64,000 nucleotides of DNA from Prunella strophiata (lineage: Eukaryota > Chordata > Aves > Passeriformes > Prunellidae), in contig JAZBQD010000021.1 in NCBI GenBank assembly GCA_036583965.1, positions 18,607,766 to 18,671,765 on the forward strand. The letters are read 5' to 3'. The notes beneath the pieces are model-generated. The model worked only from the letters and a program-made list of their open reading frames with translations, had not been told where the DNA came from and did not search any database. The first letter of the stretch is position 1. Each line of letters opens with the position of its first letter. Positions 36,371-48,075 of the stretch are shown piece after piece. The position numbers and the translations under genes are program-made.

Positions 36371-38934
36371 TCATATTTGTTGGGACAAAAGCTGCAACCA
36401 CTTTTCTTTTTTTCATTGCTGCAGAGCCAAGTCAAACACCCTTAATTATGTCAAGCACCAGCAGTTTGTTTGATTTTAATGAAATCACTTTGAAGGTTCC
36501 TGAACTTGGTTTTTCTCTAGATTATCACTGTGTTTGTATGAGTTTTGGGGACAGGTGTGCATGGAAGGGATGTGTTAAATTAACAGGGTTCCCTGTGCTC
36601 TTCCAGGCAGAGTTTGGATGAGTTTCCAGTCAAGGAACTGAAAGAACATCCCAGGAATGACCTGGCCAAGGTGGGGAACCTGGAGTGGTCACACAGACAT
36701 TTGAGGGTGAGGAGTGAGTGTGATCTGCTGTCCTGGAGTGTTCCTGTGGGAAATACTGAGCTCCAGCAGGAGAAAAGGCAACTTGGGAATAAAACAGGTG
36801 AATTAAAGGTGCAATGAGAAGGGGGAGATGGCTCTCACACCTTGGGGTCATCACCACTGCCAGAAATTTGGCATTTATACAACCTGGAAATGAAGGGGAT
36901 GAGGTGTGTCCTCTGCTCCCCTCATTCCAGAGGTGTAAATCCCTTAAATCCCTGACCCTGAGTGCTCCAATAATTAACGTGCTGGGATAATTCAGTCTGG
37001 ACACCTCAAGTCCTCTGCTTCTCCTCTTTTTCAGCTCTGTTGCCTCAGAGGTTTATTTTAGATCCCAAATACTTCTCCAGGCTCTTCAGGATGCACAAAA
37101 GTCTGGATGAGGAGTGGCTGATTTCAGATGGAATGGATCTATGGCTTTAAATTTACAACATTTCTGTTATTAAATAAGTCTATCTCATAAATACTAAAAA
37201 CTACTCAAAGAGGATATTCCAAGTCCACTGAAATACTCAATAGTGAAAGAACAGACCTGAGTGAGGCTGAAAACAAATTTGTCATAAAATTTGATCCAAA
37301 GAAGCATTTTGAATGCCCCAAAAAAATCCATTTCAGCTCAGAATTTCAAGCTCTTCAATGTGTCCAATAACTTTAAGTCCTTCAAATGTAGTTTTTCCTG
37401 CCTGATACCACCTCAGAGTTTGCAAGGGGAACCACAGCCATCTTGGGCTCTGTGAGTGCTGCAAGAATAAACAATCCTGCAGACATGGCCAAGCCTACGA
37501 GTCACTTGTGTCACTTGTGGTTTTCCATAAAACCATGGCCCATTCCTTTGGAAATTTTGTTTTAAATGCTGTTGCAAGCATCAGTGGTACCAAGTAAACC
37601 CAAAATCAATAGATGGCCCATTAAACATCATAACTGCCTATGGGAAAGCTTTTCCTCTCCCAGCAAATCAAATTCCCATTTTCCATTCACAAAATTTGTG
37701 TGTTGTTTTTTGAAGTTGCCTGTGCTGGATGGTGTTCAAACATCAATACATTTTTATCACAGGTTTTGGGGCAGGGTTTTTTTTTAACATCTGAAAGTTA
37801 AAAGCCTAATGGGATCACTGCACAGAGAGGGAATAGTTCCCAGGGAGGAAGTAATATATGATAAAAAGAAGGGTGTTTGATTTCAAAGACTTCTAACAGA
37901 AAGTTTCAGAAAGCCATGAATAGAAAACACTTACACTAATACTGCCAGCCTACATTATGTATATCAAATAAAAATAGGGAAAAAAAGTTCTTTTTTTAGC
38001 TCTTGGGGGAAATTAAAATAACATTCTTGTGCAGGAGAATATGCAATCGAAGTGAAGGCTTTGTTTATGTTTCATACAAGGCAGGGAAAGGATTTTTGAG
38101 TTTGCTGGAGCAAATCAAGCTGGATGCATTTCAATGCCCGAGACTGACCATTGCAGTGATCCTTGTGCTGGCCTTTATCCTGGTGCTGGAATTATTCCTG
38201 AGTAATTCCTGAGTGGAATCAGTCCCCACACTGATTGCACTGATGGCCATCACCAGGGCATCAGACTAAACTCAGACATTAACTAACCCCCTTTTCATAA
38301 TCTCAAATGTGTTTCATTTCTTCTCACTCCTTCATTTCCTTGTTTGATGTGAAGTGTTCCAGAGTGTTTTTCCTTGGTTGGGTTCCTAATTTTTTTCCCT
38401 GGAGACAGGATTGCATCCATCATCCTGAGAACATTTCGTGTCAGTTCCCTGTCCCAGTTCCATGAATACATGTGAGTTCATAAACCTCTCAAAAGGCCAA
38501 GTTTTCTCTGAAAAGAAGAAAAATTTTTAACACATGATGAAAGTGAAAAATAAGAGCTGTTTGTGTGTGCAATGTGAGGTTCGTGGGAGCTTTAGGCAGC
38601 TACTGGAACCCCTGGAAATGTAAAATGGAGCTCTTGGTGCTGTTCCTTCTTGATGGTCCAAGCAGAAGCACTTATCAAGCAAAGATTTCATCTCTGTTGA
38701 AACATCCCACAAGGAAAATCCACGTTGCATTCAAACAGCAAATGTTGTGCAAACCTGGGCCCAGACTGGGATGTGAGCTTGAAGAGAAGCTTTAAATGTC
38801 ACTTATTAAACTTTTTAAAAATTATTTATTTCTCTTTTCCTTTTCTCAGCCTTGTTTCTGAGCAAGTCTGGCTCAGCCAGTGCTGTTTGCTCCCAGGCCA
38901 AACCCCACAGGGAGTTTTCCTCCCCCAGGACACG

Positions 38935-39112
38935 CAGGATGCTCAGCTGTGCTGAGCCCAGAGAAGTGGTGGAGTCACCATCCCTGGAAATGGCCGAAAG
39001 CCACGTGGATATGGCCCTTGAGGACACAATTTAGTGGTGGTGCTGAGCTGAGGGTTGGATTTGAGGACTTTAGAGATTTTTCCCAACCTTAACAATTCTA
39101 CTGAGCAGCATC
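38935..39112 (+). mobile_element. CR1 LINE 3' end, diverged
   Basis: GTGGAGTCACCATCCCTGGA, GAGGGTTGGATTTGAGGACT and TTTTTCCCAACCTTAACAAT followed by a short tail are a sense CR1 3' end. It ends about 80 bp before the solo LTR at 39.19 kb. Confidence 0.8.
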
Positions 39113-39187
39113 AGCCACCATAGGCACAACAAGGTGATGCCTCAGGTTTTGGCTTTTCTATTTTTCAGATTCTGTGCTGCTTTAGTG

Positions 39188-39653
39188 TGTGGGTCTGAGC
39201 TTCACATCAGGGCATGGTGAGCTCTGTGCACAGAGCAGGGAGACAAAACAATTCCTGCTCCAGCTGGGCACCAAGGACAAATGATCCAAATCTCAGCCCA
39301 AGAGCACAAACAGCGTGGGCTGAAGAGAGAAAAACAAGCAGGATGGGACTGCAGGGGCTAAAGCTGGAATTGGACAATTAACCCCAAAATGCAAATGGAG
39401 TAGAAGTTATAAAAGTGAGAGACCCTGTGAGTGGTCGTGCATTTTGTGCCCATTTTGGTTCATCTTGGGTTCATTTTGGGACCATTTTGGTTCATCTTGG
39501 GTTCATTTTGTGACCATTTTGGTTCATCTTGGGTGCAGCCCTGGCTGGGCTCTTGTGCTGCCCAAGGTGGATCCATTGAGGCTTTTTAATAAATCCCTAT
39601 TTTATTCTTTAGCTCTGTCCAGCCTCTGCTCTAGGTCAGCCCTCACAAGGCAT
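39188..39653 (+). mobile_element. Solo LTR, same family as the one at the left edge
   Basis: The U3 includes ATGCAAATGGAG and a TATA-like TTATAAAAG at about 39,407-39,415. R/U5 includes a poly(A) signal in TTTTTAATAAATCCC (about 39,586) followed by a T-rich segment and CTCTGTCCAGCC. Between them is a threefold 32-bp repeat (39,451-39,535) that is absent or single in the left-edge copy. No internal retroviral coding sequence flanks it. Ends are approximate. Confidence 0.6.
39451..39540 (+). repeat. 32-bp direct repeat, about 2.7 copies, inside the LTR
   Basis: CATTTTGGTTCATCTTGGGT recurs at 39,451, 39,483 and 39,515, exactly 32 bp apart. The related LTR at 0-1 kb has one diverged copy near 875-890, so the expansion is specific to this copy or its subfamily. 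Confidence 0.85.
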
Positions 39654-40443
39654 CAAGGAAGAAAGGAGGAAAGGAAAGGTGTGGTTGTATTCCAGAAATC
39701 AGGATTTATCCCTCATTCCATTGGATGAGCCAGCACAGTCATTCAGTGCATCCCACAGGCACATCCTACCAAAGTGAATTCAATATGGGAATTTAAATAC
39801 TGAATTAAAATATGGGAGATTGCTTTCCTCCACCCATTTGCTGCTAACAATGTTTGGCTGGTATTTATTTGTTGGAGTGTTTGAAGAGGGACTTTTATCC
39901 ACTGTGAATATGGGTATTCATCATGTAAATGAATGTATTTATTCTGTAAAGGCTCACCCTGTCTCTGCTACACTCCTGCAGTTACTTGATAGGAATGTGA
40001 CAAGAGGAAATTGAATATAAAGTCTACTGGACAGCCAATAAATCAGGCTTATATCTTTCTCTCTACCTCAGACAGGAAGGAACCCAGCTATTTTTAAATC
40101 TCTGGTCCATAGAACCAGCCAGAGCTGGCTCTCCTGTTAAAAAACAAGGAAAAAAAACAGAAAAGAAAAATTAGCAAGATTTTAGAAGTCCTATAATTTG
40201 TTTACCTGGCCATGCAGCTCCGAGGGCATTGCCTCCCCTTCCCAGGAGTGCACAACATCCCAGCCAAAAGCCACTCAAGGACCCATGTCAGATCCAACAC
40301 AGGGCACATTCATCAGCCCCAGCCAAGAGCTGGATGAAACAGAGAGCAATAAAAGCAGTTTTCAGACCACTGCCAGCAGGGAGAGTGCTGGTCACCATCC
40401 TGGAGCCACCATGGCCAGATGTGACAGAGCCTGTGTGCCAGGC

Positions 40444-40492
40444 AGGGCTTTGAGTGCCATCCTGCAGCAGGGCTCTGAATGCCACTCCTGCA
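40444..40492 (+). repeat. Detached copies of the 26-bp minisatellite
   Basis: GGGCTTTGAGTGCCATCCTG and CAGCAGGGCTCTGAATGCCA match the units of the array about 300 bp downstream. They are separated from it by AT-rich DNA containing a run of 22 T. Confidence 0.7.
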
Positions 40493-40499
40493 ACCCTAT

Positions 40500-40770
40500 T
40501 TTAAATCATATAAAAATCCAATATTTTGTGAAAAAAATCAACGACTAATATCTTACTAATAAAAATATACTATATTGTGAAATTTTTCAACTACATTTAC
40601 TAGGAATGTTCTACAGGTCAGACTTGACTGCCTTTTTTTTTTTTTTTTTTTTTTAAGTGTTACCTTACTATTTATGAGAATTGAAAGCATGTAAAATCAC
40701 CAAACTGACATAATGTAAACATAATAAACGTGTATCATGAAATGCCAGAGGTTCATCCATAGGGAATGGC
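40500..40770. other. AT-rich segment between the two minisatellite parts
   Basis: It carries a T(22) run at 40,633-40,654 and sequence quite unlike the flanking repeat units. It could be an insertion that split the array, but no retroelement body or target duplication is evident. Confidence 0.4.
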
Positions 40771-40779
40771 ATCCAGGGG

Positions 40780-41018
40780 TTTGAATGCCATCCTGGAGCA
40801 GGGATTTCAATGCCACTTTCTGCAGCAGGGATTTCAATGCCATTTTTGCAGCAGGGATTTCAATGCCATTTTTGCAGCAGGGATTTCAATGCCATTTCTG
40901 CAGCAGGGCTTTCAATGCCAATTCTGCAGCAGGGATTTCAATGCCAATTCCTGCAGCAGGGATTTCAATGCCATTTTTGCAGCAGTTCTTTCAATGCCAT
41001 TTTTGCAGCCCAGAGTTT
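40780..41018 (+). repeat. 26-bp minisatellite, about 9 copies
   Basis: The unit is CAGCAGGGATTTCAATGCCA followed by TTTTTG or TTTCTG. The spacing is 26 bp at 40,861, 40,887 and 40,913, with a few 27-30-bp units. Three frames stay open through it because it lacks stops; the repeated translations are artefacts. Confidence 0.93.
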
Positions 41019-41599
41019 CAGTGGAGCCAGTCACTCACACATGACCTGGCCAGGGCTGCCAGGGGAGGAGGGATTCATTCCAAGCAATCCCCCAGTGTGA
41101 ATCTTTGCTGATTAACCTTTTCATTTGTCTTCCTTTAACAAGCAAGTTACTGCTGATGAGGAGATGAGGGATTCTTAAATTTCCTAGAACTAAATTAACT
41201 ATTCCGACTCAATTCGCTCTGGCTGAACTTAGATTATATTGCCCTCAAGGCTGCTAATTTGAAAAATGCTGTTGGATATTTTTTTTTTTGGAGTTTATTT
41301 TTTTTTCTCCAGTGTTCCTGATAGGGATCCAAGTGCTAATAAGGAGTTAAGTTACATTTCTTGGTAAAATTTCTCTAATTGCCCATGTTGGCTGAAACTT
41401 GAACAGTTCAGAGATTCTGTTGATTGTGTCAGCCTGAATATTATTACATGGAAATCCCTTCAGGATAACTGCAGCTTTTGTTGTATCCATTGCATCATCT
41501 TCGTAATGTTGTTCAAACCCAGTGCTATAATAATTTTGTGGATTGGAAGGAAATTAAGTGTGTCCATAAAGCTGTGCCTCTCCAGTAGGGACTGCACTG

Positions 41600-41870
41600 T
41601 CTTAGAATTGTGGAATGGGTTGGGTTGGAAGGACCTTAAAGCTCATCCAGTGCCACCCCTGCCATGGCAGGGACACCTTCCACCATCCCAGAGTGCTCCA
41701 AGCCCTGTCCAGCCTGGCCTTGGACACTGCCAGGGATCCAGGGGCAGCCACAGCTGCTCTGGGCACCTCCCCACCCTCACAGAGAAGAATTTCTTCCCAA
41801 AACCCAATCCAACAAAATGGTTTTTGGTCCTCTTTGTTCTATCACCTGGAGGAAGCTTCACAATATTTTC
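41600..41870 (-). mobile_element. CR1 LINE 3' region, antisense
   Basis: GGAATGGGTTGGGTTGGAAG, GCCATGGCAGGGACACCTTC, CCAGCCTGGCCTTGGACACT and AAGAATTTCTTCCCAAAACC. It pairs with the sense copy at 42.03-42.26 kb as an inverted repeat. Confidence 0.9.
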
Positions 41871-42029
41871 AAGGAAATATTTCCCACTATGTCATTAGCC
41901 ACACAGACAGCTCCAATGTTTTAGGACAGTGTGGGAGAATTTCTTTCATCCATGAGCTCAGAATCAAGGGGCTCAAGATTAACAAGAGGTTCTCTGATTT
42001 CCCTGTGCAAGAACACCAATGAAATTCAA

Positions 42030-42262
42030 AATGAGGGGAAATTTAAGTCAGATGTCAGGGAAGAAATTTTTCCCTGGGAGGGTAGGGAGTCACAGAGTAC
42101 CCAGAGAAGCTGTGGCTGCCCCTGGATCCCTGGAAGTGCCCAAGGACAGGGCTTGGAGCAATCTGGGACAGTGGAAGGTGTCCCTGCCCATGGCAGGGGG
42201 TGGCACTGGATGGGTTTTAAGGTCCCTTCCAACTGAACCATTCTGTGATGATTCCACGGTGG
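42030..42262 (+). mobile_element. CR1 LINE 3' end, sense
   Basis: TCAGGGAAGAAATTTTTCCC, GAGTACCCAGAGAAGCTGTG and CATGGCAGGGGGTGGCACTG lead to a CTTCCAACTGAACCATTCTG tail. It is in the opposite orientation to the copy 160 bp to its left. Confidence 0.9.
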
Positions 42263-45200
42263 GATTTCCAAAACAAGCAGCAGCAGTGGGGACACATCCC
42301 CAGATGCTCACCCCAAATAAGGCACAGGAATCAGCCAGGACATGGGGTCAGCCCCATCCCCACTGCTGCAGGGCCTCAGCAGTACCTGCCACTGCCATCA
42401 GAGCTCATTTACAACACGCCTTTCCTACACATGGCCCTAAAAAAAAAACCCTGCTCCAGACAGCTCATCCGTTAGCCCAGTCACCAGCAGCTCCAGGGGC
42501 CATTTGTTCCCTTTGAAAAATGGGGTCTCTGAAGGGACAATTCTCTCCCCAAGCCGCAGCTCTCAGTGTCTCATTTATCAGCTCATTAAGAACACGGCCC
42601 GGCTCGGTGGGGCTGATGCAGAAGATAAGACACATCAAGCAGCAGCCCCTGACAGGAGGAGCACCAGAGCCCTGGCCGGGCTGATTGGACTCAGCTGGCC
42701 TTTCCTTCCCCATCCCCAGCTCCTCCAGGAATTCCCACCTCTGCCTTATTTCCCTGGTTGCTTTTAGACAACTCTCACTGCAGCCACAATGAGAATTCTC
42801 GTTTTGTTTTTATTCTCTTTTCAGGAAATGTATAATTTTCTTCCTCACTTGTTAGAATTGATGCACTGCATCCCTGCAAACCCAAGTCCTCATTCCACCA
42901 AGGAAATGTGTTTCTCGTTTTGCCAGTGTCAGATTCTCAGAAGTAATTTCTGTATAAACTTTCCACCCTTCTTCTCCTGCTGTTTTCTGTCTTGTGTTCA
43001 AAAGGCCTTAAAAGCGTGTCAATTTTCTGTTCCCTTCTGTGGCACAACAATCTTTTTAGCAAATCTCATAAATATCTCTGCTGAAGATGCAAATATAATC
43101 CACTGCTGCTGGCTGAGTATTTCCTTCTCGTTGGGTAGGAACCAGGAGTTACAACCCACAAAGCTTCTGAGATCAATGTCAACATTAAAAATACAGAATG
43201 GATAAAAATTCTCATTTATTCTTTATTTACATGTGCTTGGTTATTGTCAGTATTTCCTAAACCAAGGAGGAATGGCACAAAACTGATGCCCAGTGGAGAT
43301 TTTACAGGTACCAAATGTGGGTTAATAAGGTATTTCAGGGTGTCAGGAATTTTGTTCCTGTAACATTTGCTGGATTTTCTCACAACTCCCCTTCGAGACA
43401 AAAAACACAAGAACAGGAATGATTTGTCACTCAATTAACAAAAGTTTTCAGCTTTCTGAACTCTGCTGCCAACTGTGGCTGTGGTTGGGTCTTTGAATCT
43501 CCTTATCCTTCACTTTCCACCCCAACAATAAACTTGGGACTTTGTCACTGCTGTGACAAGAAGCAGGTTTGATGTTTCCAAATGTGAAAATGCTCCTTTT
43601 TTTGTTTGTTCAGTTATAATTTTGGGTTTCAAAAGACACTTTCCATGTGGGGGGAAGAGAGTTTCTGGCTCTCCTCATTATTCAGGGCATTCCCCATCCA
43701 TCCTCCTGCACTGGGACTGGCATTTCCCATTTCCCTGCTCTCTGCTGCAGGTGATGCTGCCACGTGAGTGTTACCTCTGTGCGGCACAATTTGCTCTGAA
43801 AGTGTAAACAGAGTGAAAATTTCAGCTCAAAAACGGTTCCATCCTGACCCCTCAGCCTTCCTGCCATCATCCTGATTCCCATCTAGGGGTGGAGGCAGGA
43901 TCAGAGCTCACATAATGCCCGGCTTTGTTTTTCCTGCTTTGTTCTTGCTGCCGGTGACTCCGGTGCTCCCGAGGGTTTATTCCCCCTGTCTCCTGGCTAT
44001 CTCTCTCTTTTCACATTAATTTTTCACTTCTTTGCACCGTTCCTAGGTTGGGTGGATGAGATCATGGGGCTGGCAGTGTTGTTTTTGGACAGCCTCTCAC
44101 TTATCAGATGGGAGCAGAGTCTCCCCTCTACTTGACAAATGCCGCACAGAAGTGAATTCTGCTTTTTCTGGGAGCTCTGCTCCCCAAAACTCTAACAACA
44201 GAAAAGATTTGTGTGTTTGTTTATTGACCTGAGCATCTGTTGGGTGAGAAAATGTGGTGATGAGCCCCCTCTCTGCAGGGCTGGGCTGGGCACTGATGAG
44301 TTTTCCTGCCCCAAGCCCCCTGGGAAGAAGCTCCAACACATTTTGGGAGCCTTGGGAAGCGGGGAAGGAGAGCAGGCAGTCCCAGGAGTGGCTGTGGTGT
44401 GACAGCACCTGCAGGGTGATGTTTTTCTGTCATCTGCTTGGCCCATCCCAAATGCTGTGAATTAGGAGTCAGCCAGACAAACAAGGGGGAAGGGCTTTTA
44501 TTTTTTTTTTTTTCCCCATTTGGTCAGAATTGGAAAAGTGAAGAAATCTTTTCCTGACTCTGAGGGTAATGCTGCAGTTCCCAGGTAAATGGGGGGAAAT
44601 TGGAATACACCATACAACCCTGTGACTTCTTCAAACAAGGGTTTTCTAAAGAATGAGAATCAAATTTTTTTCCCCCTCCCTTTACCTTAAAAAAATCACA
44701 ACCCTCCAGCTGGGGCAGCATTTCAGCTCCCAGTGCAGCTCTCTGAAGGATGAAAGGGTCTAGAGCAAGTGATAATCTAATTTATTAGCACCAGGGCTGA
44801 GAAAACAGGGAGGAGAGAAGAAAGGGAAATGAAGGAGCAAATAAAAGGTGGAAATCATAAAAAAAAAAATGTTCTTATACTGAACTTCTCAAATCCTTGT
44901 GGCAGCAGGTCTCACCTTGATGAGACTTAAATTGCTTTTAAATGCCACAAGCTGAGCACTGGTTTGGGATCTCCAGAGATCTCCAGACAGGAAAAACAAC
45001 CTTTAATAAATTAAAAAAAAACCTCAAATTTCCATATCTTAATGAGTCAAAATGCCAAGAGCTGACAGTGACTCGAGCCTGTGAATTTTATCCCAGTTAG
45101 CAAAGGAAACCTTTGTCAGATGAGAAGTTTTTGTGGCGTTTCTGAAGACAGACAAACTCTGAGTTCACCTGACACTCAGGAGAGGCAAAGCTGATTTAGG

Positions 45201-47682
45201 AGGAACAAAATGTCTGGGGATGAGCCAGGCAAACCCTTCATCACCTTCCTTCACCCAGCACCTCTGACTGGCACCCCACCAAAAGCACCCAACATTCAAA
45301 ACACTCCTTTGTTTTTCTTTGGTTTTTTTTTTTCCTTTCAATTTCTTCACTTCTAAGTCCCTAACCAAGATGAGAAGAGCCCAGAGCAGTGTCAGAGACA
45401 ACAGCTCACTCTTCACCAGGAACAGGGGGAGAAGAAAATCAGAGCATATTTTCAAACCAGATAAACCAGTTCCCAATATTTATCTTCTGTGATGCACCAG
45501 TTTCATTTTTCTAAGTGAATGGCTCATTCTCTCTTCAAAACCCACTCGCCAGAAAGAAGATTGATTAAATCAAAGAGAAGAGGATTTGGTCAGTGGATGA
45601 ACTGTCAGAAATTGAGGAAGGTAGAGGATGTTTCCTAGTGAAAAAGAAGTGGAAAAGCAGGAAAATTTAAGACAGGATTGACTTAGAGATCCCCTGAAAT
45701 GGTGATTGTGCCTGTGTAAAATCCCCCACTGCCATTTTCTGCACAATCTGCACCTTTTGAAGAAAAACCTAAAACTCTCCCAAAGGTGGATGATTTGGTT
45801 CCCATGTCAGAGCCTGCAAACTGTGAATCCTACAGCACCTGGTGCAGGATCAGGGATCTCTGAACTGATTGTCCTACCATGGCTGTGGCTGCAGCTCTGC
45901 TGGGCCAGGCTCTGACTGCAGAGAGTGAGGGTACAGCTACTCCAGGTAGTAAATCTGTTAAAGCAGCACTGTTGGTACTGAGATAGCAGCAGAAAATCTG
46001 ATTTCTTCTCCATTGTGCTGTTTTCTCAAAGCATTTATAATCTTAAATAACCTTTTCCATTTAGGAGAGGTGGGCACTGACCCTCCTGGTGGTGGGACCT
46101 CCAGACTCCTCTGCCCCAAGTTTGAGCACTCAGAAGCAGCACAACAAACAGAATAAAGGTGTTTGCTCCCTTAGGTAACTCAGGGTGTGTGAGAAGAGAG
46201 GAATGTGAGGTCAGGGAGGCAGGAGCAGGCCTGGAGCCCAGCCCAGCATCCCCTGTGGGGTGGCAGGAGGGGAAGGAGGTGCAGGAGACCTGGCTCTCAC
46301 CCTCTAAATCTGGGAGAGGAGCTCCAGCAGCTCGGAGAGCTCCCTGCTGCGGGTTCACAAGGCCAAAGGGGCTGAACCCCAAGCTGATTTATTTGCCCTC
46401 ACAGGCACCAGAAGATCCCAGAGCCAGGCTCTGTCCCCGTGTGGGGACAGGACGTGCTCTGTCCTACCCGGTGTCACCATAAGAGGGATCCTTCCGCCTG
46501 TCCCTGGAGGCTCGCCTGACATTTCTCTTGGAAATGGAGCGAGCAGAGGCGTGTGAGGTGAGTGAAAGTGCAATTACACAAGGCTTTGAAGTGCCCTGCT
46601 AATCCTCTCCTCCCTCGGGACATGAGGCACAGCTCTGAGCGGTGACAGCCACGGAGCTTCACCCAAATGTTGGCTCTGGCTCAGAGCAAAGGTGCTGGAG
46701 GAACTTCTGCCTCAGGGACAACGCCGTGCACGTGGACTGAGAGAGGCCCAAAAACCCTTTCCAAAAAAAAATTAGAAGTCCTTTGCTTCTACCATGAGCG
46801 AGGAGGAAGGAGCCCAGAGAAGGAGGAGGAACCCCAGCAGTGATGAGAAGCCCAGCACCAGGACTGGTGGTGTTTGTGGAGCCCATCTCACCTCCTGGGA
46901 TTGAAACCACAGAGGGCTGTGATAGGAATGAGGTCCCCACACTATTTTAGGATATATCAGTGCAGCTTCAGGATGCTCTGAAGAAGAATAAGGCCATATG
47001 AGGCTGGTGTGGACTGTAAAAAATGAGTCTTCAGCTCAGAAATGAGCTGAGATTTTGCCTCCTGCCTTCCACCAGCTCCCTCTTGGACCTCAGGGATGCA
47101 AAGACAGCATGGGGCTCCCAGAGAGGCTGGGGAGAGGCGTTCCCACCTGCCTGCAGCACCTTGGCAGTGCTGTTTGTCCCAGTATTTACACAGCCTTTCA
47201 TGCTCTGATGTTAGCGTGGAGATGTGTTAATAACCCAATTAAACTGCTCACCCAGCTATGTCAAATCCCAGCGCCCGGGGAAGGCCAGCAGGTTTTGCTT
47301 TGCAATTCTCAGCACGCCAAAGCCACGTCCCCGTGGCTGACACGTAACCCCAGCTCGTCCCCAGAGGGGTCCTGAGCAGGGTGGAGGCAGTGAAGAGCTA
47401 AAATCTAAAGCTGGAGGGACACTGAACACCACCAGGAGGACGGGGACGCGCGAGGCCGCGTGTGAAACGTGGCAGAAGGTGCTCAGCTCGTGGCCTTCAG
47501 AGGTGAAAAACACCAACTGCCCTCGTGCAAAGGATTGAATTCCCACAGCAAAGGCCCTGGGGGATGGCAGCAGAGCCCAGCAGCTGCCCACTGGTGGGGA
47601 AGGTGCAGGGCAGACATTGCCCACATGGGACCAGGGCTCAGGGCTGCCTGGACTTGCCCTGCAGGGCTGTCGTGACTGTGCC
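42263..47682. other. Intergenic, unique sequence
   Basis: GC-moderate in 42.3-42.7 and 46.1-47.6 kb, where chance frames are longer (about 100-140 codons). No domain, splice pattern or repeat family recognised. Confidence 0.45.
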
Positions 47683-48075
47683 TGTGGGATTCACATCCCC
47701 TGAGCCTGAGAGAAGCAGAGAAAAGAATGATCAAAGCAATTCTTATCTCCTTTGCTGCTCCTGTGTTGTGCCAAAGTAGAATGCAATGTGGAGATTGTTT
47801 GCCCAAAGTGATGGGGTTTTGTTTCCTTGGCCTATCAGGGCCTAGTGTGTGTCCAGACTGTTGGTCAGCAGACAGTCACGAGCTTTTCTTCACTTTAGTT
47901 CTTGTTCAGTTCTTTCAGTTTAGATGTAGTGTAATATATAGTGTAAGAATAGTGTAATGTGTAGTGTAAGTATAGAATAATGTAGTATAATAAAGTAATT
48001 AATTAGCCTTCTGATATGGAGTCAGGTGCATCATTCTTCCCAGAAGTCAGGGATCACCCTGCATTTACTATAGTG
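47683..48075 (+). mobile_element. Solo LTR of a third retroviral family (ERVL-like)
   Basis: Begins near TGTGGGATTCACATC and ends shortly after GATATGGAGTCAGGTGCATC. The interior has a repeated TAGTGTAA/TATAGTGTAA region (47,927-47,985) leading into AATAAAGTAATTAATTAGCC, which carries the poly(A) signal (about 47,990). I recognise this pattern from songbird LTRs in memory, but cannot name the exact family. No internal coding sequence flanks it, so it is a solitary LTR. Boundaries are uncertain by tens of bases. Confidence 0.6.

Larger units (their letters stand above)
34288..38934. other. Intergenic, AT-rich, one CR1 fragment
   Basis: Holds the CR1 at 35.06-35.30 kb and the candidate element near 36.1-36.4 kb. 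Otherwise unique sequence with no convincing frame. Confidence 0.45.

Noticed and set aside
40766..41111. Three overlapping frames with repeated FNAIFAAGISMP-like translations
   Set aside because: Product of the 26-bp minisatellite; all three frames show the same periodic pattern.
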